A model generated the notes under the pieces. That model searched no databases, was not told the DNA's origin, and saw only the letters and a list, made by a program, of their open reading frames with translations. This document shows positions 26,734 to 35,974 of a stretch of DNA of 64,000 bases, in pieces. Every line of letters begins with the position of its first letter. Within the stretch, counting starts at the first letter, position 1. A program made the translations under genes and the position numbers. Source of the stretch: an uncultured Prevotellaceae bacterium (GTDB lineage: Bacteria > Bacteroidota > Bacteroidia > Bacteroidales > Muribaculaceae); contig CALEJB010000051.1 in NCBI GenBank assembly GCA_937898675.1, forward strand, positions 62,001 through 126,000. Reading direction: 5' to 3'.

Positions 26734-26902
26734 AATTGTGTTGTATTAAAGTGTCCAACAAATTGATTATTTTTGTCTTTTAGACTGCAATATCGGTTCC
26801 CGGTTTAACTCCATATTGGCCCGGATGGCCGCTTTGCCCCTATACTGCGCCATATTATAGACGAACGGGCGGAATTTGCCGATGAATACCGTGGCCAAAA
26901 TC

Positions 26903-28135
26903 CTACTTTAGCAGCAGCTGCGCGTCGCCATAGCTCAGGAAACGGAAGTCGCGGGCCAGCGCGTAGTCATACATCGCGCGCCACTGGCCGTTGCCCACAA
27001 ACGCCGCCACGAGCAGCAGCAGCGTGGACTGTGGCTGGTGAAAATTGGTGATCATGCCGCTCACCACGCGGTATTGGAATCCCGGGGCAATCATTAGCTG
27101 GGTGCTGCCCATGTAGGTGTCGGTGTGGTGCCGGTCCATGAAGTCGATGATGTTTTGCAGCGCCTGGCGGGTCGTGACCTGGCAGGGCGTGGAGTAGGGC
27201 ATCCACTGGGTGACGGTGAGCGCCTGCTCATCGGCGTCGGGGTGGTCTTGCAGGGTCTGCCCGATGTAGTACAGGCTCTCGAGGGTGCGCACGCTGGTGG
27301 TGCCCACGGCGATGACGGGTCCCCGGGCGTCGATGATGTCCTGGATGACCTGCCGCTGCACGCTGATGAACTCGTAGTGCATGGGGTGGTCGCCAATGTG
27401 TTCGCTCTTGACGGGCTGGAAGGTGCCGGCGCCCACGTGCAGGGTGATTTCGCGGCGCTGTATGCCGCGGCGGTCGCACTCGGCCAGCAGTTCGGCGGTG
27501 AAGTGCAGGCCGGCGGTGGGTGCCGCCACGCTGCCGTCGATGTGGCTGTAAACGGTCTGGTAGTCGGTGGCGTCGCTGGCCTCGGTGCCGCGGTTGAGGT
27601 AGGGCGGGATGGGTATCTCGCCGATGGCGTCAAGCACGTCGGCAAAGGTGCAATGGCCGCCGCCGTCCCAGTCAAAGCCGATTTCCCACGCGTTGCCGCG
27701 CTGGGCGCCGCGGGTGGCGGTGAGCGTCACGGTGTCGCCGCCGATGGCGACCTGCTGGGCGAGCGTTCCTTGTTTCCAGCGCTTGCTGTTGCCCACCAGG
27801 CATTGCCAGGTGCAGTGGCCCGTGGTCTGGAATATCTGCTCATAGTCGCGCGGTGCAACGGGCTCGAGGCAAAATATCTCGATGAGCGAGCCGGTGTCCT
27901 TGCGGAATCTGAGCCGCGCGTTGATGACGCGGGTGTTGTTGTAGATGAGCGTGGCGCCGTCGGGCAGCAGCGAGGGTACTTCCCAAAAGTGGCGCTCCTC
28001 GAGTCGGCCGCCCTTGTTGTACAGCAGTTTGCACTTTTCGCGCTGGGCCAGCGGGTGCTTGGCGATGCGCTCATCGGGCAGCGGGTAGTCATAGTCGGCG
28101 ATGCGCAGCGCGCGTATGTCGTCAATCAGTGCCAT
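26903..28135 (-). CDS. QueA-family S-adenosylmethionine:tRNA ribosyltransferase-isomerase, long form
   Basis: QueA transfers the ribosyl part of SAM to preQ1 in tRNA, giving epoxyqueuosine. The protein has the core motifs YPLPDERIAKHPLAQR, IYNNTRVINARL, SVAAPTAGLHFT, LHVGAGTFQPVK, TTSVRTLESL and TNFHQPQSTLLLLVAAF. It is 410 residues, about 60 longer than typical QueA, with the extra length in the middle (about 85-170). Bacteroidales often carry such a long version beside a standard QueA, so this may be a paralogue and the exact activity is less certain. It lies 21 bp downstream of menA and is probably co-transcribed. Confidence 0.82.
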   Translation of the reverse strand: MALIDDIRALRIADYDYPLPDERIAKHPLAQREKCKLLYNKGGRLEERHFWEVPSLLPDGATLIYNNTRVINARLRFRKDTGSLIEIFCLEPVAPRDYEQIFQTTGHCTWQCLVGNSKRWKQGTLAQQVAIGGDTVTLTATRGAQRGNAWEIGFDWDGGGHCTFADVLDAIGEIPIPPYLNRGTEASDATDYQTVYSHIDGSVAAPTAGLHFTAELLAECDRRGIQRREITLHVGAGTFQPVKSEHIGDHPMHYEFISVQRQVIQDIIDARGPVIAVGTTSVRTLESLYYIGQTLQDHPDADEQALTVTQWMPYSTPCQVTTRQALQNIIDFMDRHHTDTYMGSTQLMIAPGFQYRVVSGMITNFHQPQSTLLLLVAAFVGNGQWRAMYDYALARDFRFLSYGDAQLLLK

Positions 28136-28156
28136 GTTGTTGATAAAAGTTTTTTG

Positions 28157-29056
28157 TCAAGAGTATATGATGAAAATGGCGGTCATCAGCAAGGTGAAGA
28201 TGAGCATGTTGCGGGCCGTCTCGCCCAGCAGGGGGTTGAGGGCGGTGCCGTCGCGGCGGGTGAGCTTGTGCCACGTGGCGGTGTGCAGCGCCAGATAGAC
28301 GGCGGGCACGGCAAGCGACCACCAGGGCAGCAGCCCTTTCCATAGCGACACAATCCACATGGCGCTGAGCACGCCCATGGCGGCAAAGCCGTTGATGAGG
28401 TAGGCGAGCGATGCCGCCGGCCGGCCAAACACGACCACTGCGGTGCGCTTGCCGGCAGCGCGGTCGTCCTCGATGTCGCGGTAGTTGTTGACAAGCAGCA
28501 CGTTGACGCCCATCAGGCCTATGGCGGCAGATGCCATCAGCACGATGGGGTCGAAGCGCAGCGATTGGACATAGAAGGTCAGGTTGACGGGCACGAGGCC
28601 AAAGAAGATGAACACCGTCAGTTCGCCCAGGGCATGATAGGACAACGGATAGGGGCCTGTGCTGTAGGCCAGTGCGGCAAGCACGATGACGATGCCCGCA
28701 GGCAGCAGCCACCAGCCGCCATAGGGGATGAGGCAGCAGCCCACTGCCGCGGCGAGCGCGATGAGCCCGATGATGACATTGCGCAGCGCCGCGGGCTTGA
28801 TGTCGCCCTCGGTGACGCCGCGCCGCGGGCCCACGCGGCCGGGCCTGTCGGTGCCGGCAAGGTAGTCAAAGTACTCGTTGGCCGTGTTTGACGCAATCTG
28901 GGCAAGCAGGGCGAACACCAGGCACAGCAACGCCGGCACCCACTGGAAGCGGTGCAGCCACTTGGCGAGTCCGATGGCGATGATGACGCCGCTCAGCGAC
29001 ACGGGCAGTGTGCGCAGGCGGAAGCATTCGAGCCATATCTTGAGTTGTCGTTTCAT
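28157..29056 (-). CDS. menA: 1,4-dihydroxy-2-naphthoate polyprenyltransferase
   Basis: Inner-membrane UbiA-family enzyme that joins the polyprenyl chain to DHNA, giving demethylmenaquinone. 299 residues with about eight or nine membrane helices. The first aspartate motif is in NTANEYFDYLAGTDRPGR (about 57-75), and the second is NNYRDIEDDRAAGKRT (about 190-205). MenG (33942) performs the next step, and the polyprenyl synthase at 11637 could supply the donor. First gene of a two-gene leftward operon with the QueA-family gene. Confidence 0.93.
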   Translation of the reverse strand: MKRQLKIWLECFRLRTLPVSLSGVIIAIGLAKWLHRFQWVPALLCLVFALLAQIASNTANEYFDYLAGTDRPGRVGPRRGVTEGDIKPAALRNVIIGLIALAAAVGCCLIPYGGWWLLPAGIVIVLAALAYSTGPYPLSYHALGELTVFIFFGLVPVNLTFYVQSLRFDPIVLMASAAIGLMGVNVLLVNNYRDIEDDRAAGKRTAVVVFGRPAASLAYLINGFAAMGVLSAMWIVSLWKGLLPWWSLAVPAVYLALHTATWHKLTRRDGTALNPLLGETARNMLIFTLLMTAIFIIYS

Positions 29057-29081
29057 TTGACTATATATAGTAATGTGGGTG

Positions 29082-29089
29082 CAAAATTA
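29082..29089 (-). promoter_or_regulatory. -7 box for menA
   Basis: Read leftward the bases are TAATTTTG, 25 bp before the menA start. Confidence 0.5.
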
Positions 29090-29122
29090 CAAAAAGATTG
29101 CCGAGGTGTGGCGCAAAATCAC

Positions 29123-29130
29123 TATTTTTG
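29123..29130 (+). promoter_or_regulatory. -7 box for the DUF805 gene
   Basis: TATTTTTG matches TAnnTTTG; ATTG at 29097-29100, 22 bp upstream, is a possible -33. The leader would be about 70 nt. Confidence 0.5.
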
Positions 29131-29202
29131 TATGTTGAATGATGCCGGCAGCAGAGCGCATGGCGTCGTTTGATAGACTATAACCAATTAAAAATCATCG
29201 AT

Positions 29203-29838
29203 ATGGAACAAAATCAACCGCAACCTCCCGTGTTCAATCCGCAGCCGGCTCCGCCCATGCCGCAGTACCAGCCGCGCGTGACCGCCCTGCCGCAGGTGAC
29301 TTTCATCGATGCCGTAAAAACTTGTTTGAGAAAATATTGTGACCCCAAGGGCCGCGCACGCCGCAGCGAGTACTGGTGGTTTGTGCTGTTCAATGTCTTG
29401 GCATCGTCGGCTGCCACTTTTTTGCTCAGCATCGCCGCATCGCTGGTGCAGATGCCCATGCTGCCCATTATCGGCTCGTTTGCCGTTTGGCTGCTGCTGT
29501 TGCTGCCGCAATACTCGGTGTTGGCTCGCCGCCTGCACGACACTGGCCATGGCGGCTGGTGGGCGGCAGTGTTTGCGCTCGGCATGCTCTTGTATTATGT
29601 ATCTTACTTCGTTGTCATGCTGCCCATTATGAACGACATGGCCTCGACGGACAGCATGTTCCAGATGCTTGGAGCCATGGCCGACGCGTATAGCAATGCG
29701 CCTGTCGCCGCAGCCATCATGGCTTGCAGTTCGTTGGTGGTGATGGTCTTTGGCCTGATTACCCTCATCTTCTCGCTCATGGACAGCAAGGTGGAGGCAA
29801 ATAAATACGGCCCCTCGCCCAAGTACATTTGTCAGTGA
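29203..29838 (+). CDS. DUF805 membrane protein
   Basis: 211 residues, start at 29203 (MEQNQPQPP). The first 35 residues are Pro/Gln-rich and cytoplasmic. The DUF805 core follows: CLRKYCDPKGRARRSEYWWF, four membrane helices, LARRLHDTGHGGWW between the second and third, and DSKVEANKYGPSP at the end. The family (YhaH-like) is widespread; its function is unknown. It has its own promoter and terminator and is monocistronic. Confidence 0.88.
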   Translation: MEQNQPQPPVFNPQPAPPMPQYQPRVTALPQVTFIDAVKTCLRKYCDPKGRARRSEYWWFVLFNVLASSAATFLLSIAASLVQMPMLPIIGSFAVWLLLLLPQYSVLARRLHDTGHGGWWAAVFALGMLLYYVSYFVVMLPIMNDMASTDSMFQMLGAMADAYSNAPVAAAIMACSSLVVMVFGLITLIFSLMDSKVEANKYGPSPKYICQ

Positions 29839-29860
29839 AACTGAGACTCATGACACAATC

Positions 29861-29888
29861 AAGCCACCCAACGACTGTCGGGTGGCTT
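29861..29888 (+). terminator. Terminator between the DUF805 gene and pfkA
   Basis: A perfect 9-bp stem (AAGCCACCC at 29861-29869 with 29880-29888) is followed by GGTTTG. Convergent position suggests it serves both genes. Confidence 0.7.
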
Positions 29889-29932
29889 GGTTTGTAATGT
29901 GCAGCGCTATGCCAAAGCCGCCTCTGTGTTTG

Positions 29933-30913
29933 TCAGATGGATAGCCTGCGCAGGGTTTCGAGCAGGTCGCGGTCGATGGGTTTGTCGTCGCGGATGGCCT
30001 TGGAGAACGGCACATAGACGATTTTCTCATCATCGTCGCCAATCATGATGTTGCGCTGTCCCTCGAGCAGGGCGTCGATGGCGGCCGCGCCCATGCGCGA
30101 GGCGAGGATGCGGTCCTGGGCCGTGGGGCTGCCGCCGCGCTGCAGGTGTCCCAGGATGGTCACGCGCACGTCATACTCGGGGTACTCCTTTCGCACGCGC
30201 TCGGCCAGTCCCATGGCACCGCCCGTGACGGGGCTCTCGGCCACCAGCACGATGGACGAGTTCTTGCTCTTGCGGAATCCGTTCTTGATGAGTTCGGACA
30301 ACTGGTCCACCTCGGTCGAAATTTCGGGGATGATGGCGGCCTCGGCGCCGCTGGCAATGGCGCCGTTAAGGGCGAGGAATCCCGCCTCGCGGCCCATCAC
30401 CTCGATAAAGAACAGTCGCTCGTGGCTGGTGGCGGTGTCGCGGATGCGGTCCACGCACCACATGATGGTGTTCAACGCCGTGTCATAGCCGATGGTGTGG
30501 TCGGTGCCGAACAGGTCGTTGTCGATGGTGCCCGGCAGTCCCACGATGGGGAAGTCAAACTCGTTGGCAAACTGCCTGGCTCCGCTGAGCGAGCCGTCGC
30601 CGCCGATGACCACCAGGGCGTCGATGCCTGCCGCGGTGATGTTGTCGTAGGCCCTCTTGCGGCCCTCCACGGTCATGAACTCCTTGCACCGCGCCGTCTT
30701 CAGGATGGTGCCGCCGCGGTGGATGATGTTGGACACATTCTGTGTCTTGAAGTCCACTATCTCGTTCTCCACCATGCCCTTGAAGCCGTGGTAGATAGCC
30801 TTTACCTTAAATCCGTGATAAATCGCCGACCTGGTGACCGCGCGTATTGCCGCATTCATGCCCGGGGCGTCGCCGCCGCTGGTCAGTATGCCGATAGTCT
30901 TGATAGCTGCCAT
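29933..30913 (-). CDS. pfkA: 6-phosphofructokinase (ATP type)
   Basis: Phosphorylates fructose 6-phosphate in glycolysis. 326 residues, the bacterial homotetramer length. GGDGS (104-108) has the glycine that marks ATP rather than pyrophosphate use, and PGTIDND (127-133) holds the catalytic aspartates; pyrophosphate enzymes usually read PKTIDND. MGREAGF and GHLQRGGSPTAQDR are also present. It has its own -7 box. Confidence 0.95.
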   Translation of the reverse strand: MAAIKTIGILTSGGDAPGMNAAIRAVTRSAIYHGFKVKAIYHGFKGMVENEIVDFKTQNVSNIIHRGGTILKTARCKEFMTVEGRKRAYDNITAAGIDALVVIGGDGSLSGARQFANEFDFPIVGLPGTIDNDLFGTDHTIGYDTALNTIMWCVDRIRDTATSHERLFFIEVMGREAGFLALNGAIASGAEAAIIPEISTEVDQLSELIKNGFRKSKNSSIVLVAESPVTGGAMGLAERVRKEYPEYDVRVTILGHLQRGGSPTAQDRILASRMGAAAIDALLEGQRNIMIGDDDEKIVYVPFSKAIRDDKPIDRDLLETLRRLSI

Positions 30914-30948
30914 GATTTTATATATAATGTGTTGTCGTTAGATGACTG

Positions 30949-30956
30949 CAAAGTTA
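30949..30956 (-). promoter_or_regulatory. -7 box for pfkA
   Basis: Read leftward the bases are TAACTTTG, with leftward TTTG (30979-30982) 22 bp further upstream as a -33 element. Confidence 0.6.
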
Positions 30957-31047
30957 CTCAAAAGTTGCGCAACCAATACAAAAAAGCGTGGACAATAGTC
31001 AGGCTGTCCATGTTTTTTGTCATCATATTGTCAATGACATTGCGTCG

Positions 31048-32025
31048 TCAGTCGAGTATGAACCACGACGAGGGGACGAAGCGGGGCAGGGCATAGACCT
31101 GGATATCGCGGTCGCGCTGGTCGGCGTCGTAGCTGCCGTCGCCCACGGAAAGTCCCTTGGCCTCAAGGGCGTGGCGCATTCCGTCGGTGGCCACCTCGGG
31201 GGTGTTGTTGTTGTCGCTCAGGTGGCACAGGAACACATAGTTGAGCGCGTCGTGGTAGTTCTCGGCCACAAAGCGGGCCGCCTCCTTGTTGTCGAGGTGG
31301 CCGTCGTGGCGCATCACGCGGTCCTTGAGCATCTGGGGATAGGTGCCGTTGACGAGCATGTCGCGGTCGTAGTTGGACTCAATCATCAGGTAGTTGGCCT
31401 GGCGCATATAGTGGGCGGCGCGGTCGGTGATGACGCCCATGTCGGTGGCCACGACAAAACGCCTGCCCTCCCACTCGATGCTGAAGCCCATGTTGTCCGA
31501 CCCGTCGTGGCTGGTCTCGAAGGCGGTGATCTCCATGTCCATGACCCTGAAGGGGATTTCCTTGAAGATGGCGTCGTGGAAGTCCTGGATGCGTCGCGAG
31601 ATGCAGTGGCGGCGCAGCATGCCTTTCATCACGCGGGGCGTGCAGTAGATGCGGCGCTGGCTGCGCGTGACGCTGCGATAGGCATAGCGCACATGGTCCT
31701 GGTGGTCGTGGGTGAGGATGACACCCTTGACCATGTCGGGGCCGATGCCGTTGCGCGCCAGAGCCTTGAACACGGTGTCGGGGTCGATGCCGGCGTCGAT
31801 GAGGATGCCGCCGCGCGGGGTGCCCAAATAGGCACTGTTGCCGCTGCTGCCGCTGCCAAAGCTCATGAACACCAGTCCCTTGCCGCCGGCACCCCGGTGA
31901 TGGGGCTTCGGTGCCGGCGCCGTCTGGCTGCCCGTGTCGGGTGAGTCGGAGCCATCGAGGTCAAACTCTATCCTCAAGGGACGCTCCGAGTTTTTGTTGT
32001 CTTTATAATTCTTGTATCTTGCCAT
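31048..32025 (-). CDS. YycJ/WalJ-like metallo-beta-lactamase-fold hydrolase
   Basis: 325 residues. After a hydrophilic, disordered N-terminal 45 residues, the fold starts at LVFMSFGSGSSGNSAYL, a hallmark of the YycJ subfamily. The metal motif HDHQDH is at 106-111, and further ligands lie in ETSHDGSDN, ATDMG and CHLSDNN. Family members are linked to DNA exonuclease or repair activity. It lies 27 bp after the RsmI-like gene and is likely co-transcribed. Confidence 0.85.
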   Translation of the reverse strand: MARYKNYKDNKNSERPLRIEFDLDGSDSPDTGSQTAPAPKPHHRGAGGKGLVFMSFGSGSSGNSAYLGTPRGGILIDAGIDPDTVFKALARNGIGPDMVKGVILTHDHQDHVRYAYRSVTRSQRRIYCTPRVMKGMLRRHCISRRIQDFHDAIFKEIPFRVMDMEITAFETSHDGSDNMGFSIEWEGRRFVVATDMGVITDRAAHYMRQANYLMIESNYDRDMLVNGTYPQMLKDRVMRHDGHLDNKEAARFVAENYHDALNYVFLCHLSDNNNTPEVATDGMRHALEAKGLSVGDGSYDADQRDRDIQVYALPRFVPSSWFILD

Positions 32026-32052
32026 TAAAATGGTGCTTTTTTCATAACCATG

Positions 32053-32787
32053 TCAGTCAAACATGAGGAAGATGGTGGGAATCTTGTGGTAGTCATAGCT
32101 GGCCTTTTTCCACTGCGCCATCGTCATGGTGACGATGCTCTGCCGCTCGCCGGTGATGTCGCTTGCCACACACAGGCGCATGCGGGGCGGCATCTTTTGG
32201 GCCAGGTCGGCTATCAGCTGGTTGTTGCGGTAGGGCGCCTCGATGAAAATCTGGGTCTGGCGCTCGCGCTCGATGCGGCGCGTCATCTCCTTGAGGCGTG
32301 CCTGTCGCTGGCCGCTGTCAACGGGCAGATAGCCCGCAAACGCAAAGCTCTGGCCGTTGAAGCCCGACGCCATCAGGCTCAAGATGATGCTCGACGGCCC
32401 CACCAGGGGGAACACCTTGTAGCCGCGCTGCTGGGCAATGGCCACCAGGTCGGCGCCCGGGTCGGCCACGGCAGGGCATCCCGCGTCGCTGATGACGCCC
32501 ACGCTCTCGCCGCGCCCGATGGGGTCGAGCCATGAGGCGATGGCGGCGGTGTCGTTGAGGTCGGTGTGCTCGTTCAGCTCGTGGAACGTTAAGGCGTCGA
32601 TGTCGATAGAGCGGTCACACTTCTTGAGAAACCGCCGTGCCTCGCGCAGGCTCTCGACGACAAAGTGGCGTATGCCGCGCACAACCTCAATGTTGTGGGC
32701 GGGCAGCACCGCGTCCAGGGGCACATCGCTCAACTGGGTGGGAAACAGATATAAACCAGCCTTGGGCATCACTTTTTCCTCGCTCAT
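32053..32787 (-). CDS. RsmI-like SAM-dependent methyltransferase (tetrapyrrole methylase fold)
   Basis: 244 residues. RsmI 2'-O-methylates C1402 of 16S rRNA. The cofactor region SDAGCPAVADPG (about 101-112) and LVGPSSIILSLMASG (about 128-142) match the family, as does IEAPYRNNQL. The N-terminus (GLYLFPTQLSD) is divergent from canonical RsmI, which begins LYIVPTPIGNL, and Bacteroidales often have both forms, so this may be the second paralogue with unproven target. First gene of the operon with the YycJ-like hydrolase. Confidence 0.8.
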   Translation of the reverse strand: MSEEKVMPKAGLYLFPTQLSDVPLDAVLPAHNIEVVRGIRHFVVESLREARRFLKKCDRSIDIDALTFHELNEHTDLNDTAAIASWLDPIGRGESVGVISDAGCPAVADPGADLVAIAQQRGYKVFPLVGPSSIILSLMASGFNGQSFAFAGYLPVDSGQRQARLKEMTRRIERERQTQIFIEAPYRNNQLIADLAQKMPPRMRLCVASDITGERQSIVTMTMAQWKKASYDYHKIPTIFLMFD

Positions 32788-32804
32788 GTTTTTGATTCAA
32801 TCTA

Positions 32805-32812
32805 CAAAGATA
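32805..32812 (-). promoter_or_regulatory. -7 box for the RsmI-like gene
   Basis: Read leftward the bases are TATCTTTG, 17 bp before the start codon. Confidence 0.6.
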
Positions 32813-32908
32813 CAAAAAATCCCGAAAATTCCCGCGCTCGGCGGGCTGTTTTTAGAAAAATTGGGAAAACAGCCCTTCTTATTTGGAGTTGACAAACAAA
32901 ACTTTTAT

Positions 32909-32916
32909 TACCTTTG
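32909..32916 (+). promoter_or_regulatory. -7 box for phoH-menG
   Basis: TACCTTTG matches TAnnTTTG; TTTGG at 32882-32886 is a possible -33. The leader would be about 27 nt. Confidence 0.6.
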
Positions 32917-32946
32917 CATACCTCAACCACAGTTTCATGACGACAA

Positions 32947-33945
32947 ATGATTGAACGACACATTATCCTTGAAGACGTTGACGCTGCATCGTTCTACGGG
33001 GTGAACAACAGCAACATTCAACTCATCCGCAACCTGTATCCCAAGCTGCGCATGGCAGCTCGCGGCAGCGTCATCACCGTCATTGGCGACGAGAAAGAGA
33101 CCGCCCACTTCGAAGAGAAAATCCATGCCCTGTGTAACTACTTCATCCAATACAACTCCCTGCCCGAGGATGTCATCATCGACACCATCAAGGGCGCGCC
33201 GCCCAAGCCCATCAAGATGGACGACGTCATCATCTACGGCGTGAACGGCAAGCCCATCAGCGGGCGCACCCCCAACCAGCAGCTCATGGTCAAGGCCGTG
33301 GGCGAGAATGACCTGACCTTTGCCCTGGGCCCCGCCGGCACCGGCAAGACCTATCTGGCCGTCGCCCTCGCCGTGCGTGCCCTCAAGAACCGCGAGGTGC
33401 GCCGCATCATCCTCTCGCGCCCCGCCGTCGAGGCTGGCGAGAAACTGGGATTCCTGCCCGGCGACATGAAGGACAAGATTGACCCCTACCTGCAGCCGCT
33501 CTACGACGCCCTCGAGGACATGATTCCCGTGGCCAAGCTCAAGGAGTATATGGAAAACGACGTCATCCAAATCGCTCCGCTGGCGTTCATGCGCGGACGC
33601 ACGCTCAACGATGCCGTCATCGTGCTCGACGAGGCGCAGAACACCACGCCCCACCAAATCAAGATGTTCCTCACCCGCCTGGGCATGGGGTCCAAGATGA
33701 TTGTCACCGGCGACGTCACCCAGATTGACCTGCCGCGCTCCACCTCGTCGGGCCTCATTCAGGCGCTGAAAATCCTGAACGGCGTGCGCGGCATCGGCAA
33801 AATCGAGTTTGAGAAAAAAGACATCGTGCGCCACCAGCTGGTGCAGCGCATCGTCGAGGCTTACGAGCGGTTCCATGACGAGAACGCCGACGCGCAGCGC
33901 CGCGAGGACTACCGCTACGACCGCACACACGACCAAGACCAATGA
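32947..33945 (+). CDS. phoH: PhoH-family ATPase
   Basis: 332 residues. An N-terminal KH-like region (about 20-80, RNLYPKLRMAARGSVITVIGD) precedes the P-loop GPAGTGKT (128-135) and Walker B VIVLDEAQNTT. This is the PhoH-like (YbeZ) form thought to be an RNA-linked ATPase working with YbeY in rRNA maturation. The C-terminal 25 residues are charged. It overlaps menG by 4 bp, so the two are coupled, though no functional link is known. Confidence 0.93.
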   Translation: MIERHIILEDVDAASFYGVNNSNIQLIRNLYPKLRMAARGSVITVIGDEKETAHFEEKIHALCNYFIQYNSLPEDVIIDTIKGAPPKPIKMDDVIIYGVNGKPISGRTPNQQLMVKAVGENDLTFALGPAGTGKTYLAVALAVRALKNREVRRIILSRPAVEAGEKLGFLPGDMKDKIDPYLQPLYDALEDMIPVAKLKEYMENDVIQIAPLAFMRGRTLNDAVIVLDEAQNTTPHQIKMFLTRLGMGSKMIVTGDVTQIDLPRSTSSGLIQALKILNGVRGIGKIEFEKKDIVRHQLVQRIVEAYERFHDENADAQRREDYRYDRTHDQDQ

Positions 33946-34697
33946 CCGGCAGCGACGAGCAACAGCGCGTGGAGCGCATCACCCCCTACGGCGCGGGCGC
34001 CGCGGCCAAGACCGAGCAGGTGAGGCAGATGTTTGACAGCATAGCCCCCGCCTATGATTTCATGAACCGCGCCATGACACTGGGCATCGACATCTGGTGG
34101 CGGCGGCTGGCTGTGAAGCGCCTGCGCCCCCTCAAGCCCCAGGACATCCTTGACGTGGCCACGGGAACGGGCGACTTTGCCATCCAGCTGCTGCGCTCGC
34201 TGCGTCCGCGGCACATCACGGGCATCGACCTGTCGCAGGGCATGCTCGACGAGGCCGTGCGCAAGGTCAAGGAGAAAAAAATCGAAGAGAATTTCGCTTT
34301 CGAGCAGGCCGACTGCATGGCGTTGCCCATGGGCGACGAGTCATTTGACGCGGTGACGGTGGCATTCGGGGTGCGCAACTTTGAGCACCTGCTGCAGGGC
34401 TACCGCGAGATGGCGCGCGTGCTGCGCCCCGGCGGCATGCTGTGCGTGCTGGAACTGTCCACGCCCGGCAACAGGATAATCCGCTGGTTCTATGACCTGT
34501 ACACCCTGCACATCATCCCGTGGATAGGCTCGCTCAAGAGCGGTGACGCCAGCGCCTACCGCTACCTGCCCCGCAGCATCGCCGCCGTGCCCCAGGGCGA
34601 CGACATGCTGCAGCTGATGCGCGACGCCGGCCTGCGCGACACCCGCTTCACGCGCCTCACCCTGGGCACCTGCACCATTTACACCGCCAGGAAATAG
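33942..34697 (+). CDS. menG: Demethylmenaquinone methyltransferase
   Basis: Final step of menaquinone synthesis; the UbiE family. 251 residues. The SAM-binding motif DVATGTGDFA is at 71-80; QMFDSIAPAYDFMNRAMTLGID near the N-terminus and TVAFGVRNFEH are family signatures. The start overlaps the stop of phoH (ATGA). Because the respiratory chain here is menaquinone-based (menA present, no ubi genes seen), menG is the better symbol than ubiE. Confidence 0.93.
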   Translation: MTGSDEQQRVERITPYGAGAAAKTEQVRQMFDSIAPAYDFMNRAMTLGIDIWWRRLAVKRLRPLKPQDILDVATGTGDFAIQLLRSLRPRHITGIDLSQGMLDEAVRKVKEKKIEENFAFEQADCMALPMGDESFDAVTVAFGVRNFEHLLQGYREMARVLRPGGMLCVLELSTPGNRIIRWFYDLYTLHIIPWIGSLKSGDASAYRYLPRSIAAVPQGDDMLQLMRDAGLRDTRFTRLTLGTCTIYTARK

Positions 34698-34714
34698 ACG
34701 GAGGGCGCAGACGC

Positions 34715-35959
34715 CTAATCTACAACCTGATAGCCCAATTCTGTGATTTTGTCGATGACCTGCTGGTCGGTGGCGGTGCCCTCGACCAGGGCGATGCCTC
34801 TGGCCAGGTTGACGGTCACTTTTTCCACGCCGTCGAGGCTGGAAAGGCCCCGCTCCACATTGGCCTGGCAGTGCTGGCACATCATGCCTTTAACTTTGTA
34901 CTCCTTCATTGCAGTTGTTCTGTTTTGATTGATTTTAATTGATTTCCAGTACTTTGCGACCATCGCAGAGATGATCATCGCCATCAGTGCGATGCTGCAC
35001 GCTGTGGTGAGACAGTTCATCGCCATGCCGTGTCCCGCCATTGCGCGCATGGGCATCGCCGAGGCAAACATTTCATGCATGCCCGGCAGATAGTCCACCA
35101 GCACACCGAAGCCCATCGCGCCCAGGATGATGGATGCCAGATAGACCACAGTGGCCTTGCGTCCAAACGAGTTGTTGATGACCAGCACCGACGCCATGTT
35201 GGCGGCAGGGCCTGCCATGAGCAGCACCAGCGCGCAACCAGGCGACATGCCCTTGAGCATGAGGGCGGCGGCAATGGGTATCGACCCCGTGGCGCAGATG
35301 TACATGGGCACGGCCACCGCCACGATGATGAACATGTTGAGCAGCGGCCAGCGGGCATAGGCCGAGAAAAAGCCGTCGGGCAACAGCACGGTGATGAGCG
35401 TGGCAACCACCAGGCCAACGACAAGCCACCCCGCTATGTGCTGAATCATGTCGATGAAACCATAGCGGAACGTCTCCACTACTTTGTTCCACAAGCCCTT
35501 GGGCGTTTCGCTGAACCGGTAGTTGCCTTCCTCCTTGGCGGCATCGAGCGCTCCCTTGCGCTCCCAACGGCCCACGGCCAGACCGCCCAACAGAGCGGTG
35601 ACCAGCGCGGCAACGGGCCGCAAGACGGCAAACGGCAGACCCATCATTGACCAGGTGGCGGCGATGCTGTCCACTCCCGTCTGGGGCGTGGCGATGAGGA
35701 ACGACGTGGCCGCCGCCCTTGAAGCCCCGCTGCGGCGCAGGGCCACCGCCGTGGGCAGCACGCCACACGAGCACAGCGGCAACGGGATGCCGAACAGCGC
35801 CGCCGCGGCAACGGGCCTCAGCCCCGTGCCCGACAGGTAGCGGCTGTAAATCGACGACGGCACAAACGCGTGCAGGACTCCCGCAATAAAGAATCCCAGC
35901 AACAGATAGGGCGACATGCCCCCGAGCATCGTCAAAAAAGCGTTCACATAGTCCATCAT
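34715..35959 (-). CDS. SO_0444-type Cu/Zn efflux permease fused to an HMA domain
   Basis: 414 residues. About nine membrane helices (1-340) contain the permease signature PLPLCSCGVLPTAVALRRSGAS (about 60-80) and ATPQTGVDS. The C-terminal 64 residues are a heavy-metal-associated domain with GMMCQHC (cysteines about 361 and 364), which binds Cu+ or similar ions. The domain opens with its own Met (MKEYKVKG), so it could also be made separately from an internal start. Start 35959 is chosen because an upstream ATG at 35980 lies before the -7 box; 35956 is also possible. A role in metal export is inferred from the family. Confidence 0.85.
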   Translation of the reverse strand: MMDYVNAFLTMLGGMSPYLLLGFFIAGVLHAFVPSSIYSRYLSGTGLRPVAAAALFGIPLPLCSCGVLPTAVALRRSGASRAAATSFLIATPQTGVDSIAATWSMMGLPFAVLRPVAALVTALLGGLAVGRWERKGALDAAKEEGNYRFSETPKGLWNKVVETFRYGFIDMIQHIAGWLVVGLVVATLITVLLPDGFFSAYARWPLLNMFIIVAVAVPMYICATGSIPIAAALMLKGMSPGCALVLLMAGPAANMASVLVINNSFGRKATVVYLASIILGAMGFGVLVDYLPGMHEMFASAMPMRAMAGHGMAMNCLTTACSIALMAMIISAMVAKYWKSIKINQNRTTAMKEYKVKGMMCQHCQANVERGLSSLDGVEKVTVNLARGIALVEGTATDQQVIDKITELGYQVVD

Positions 35960-35966
35960 ATCACGG

Positions 35967-35974
35967 CAAAGATA
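35967..35974 (-). promoter_or_regulatory. -7 box for the metal permease gene
   Basis: Read leftward the bases are TATCTTTG. It ends 7 bp before the ATG at 35959, giving an almost leaderless mRNA. Confidence 0.55.
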
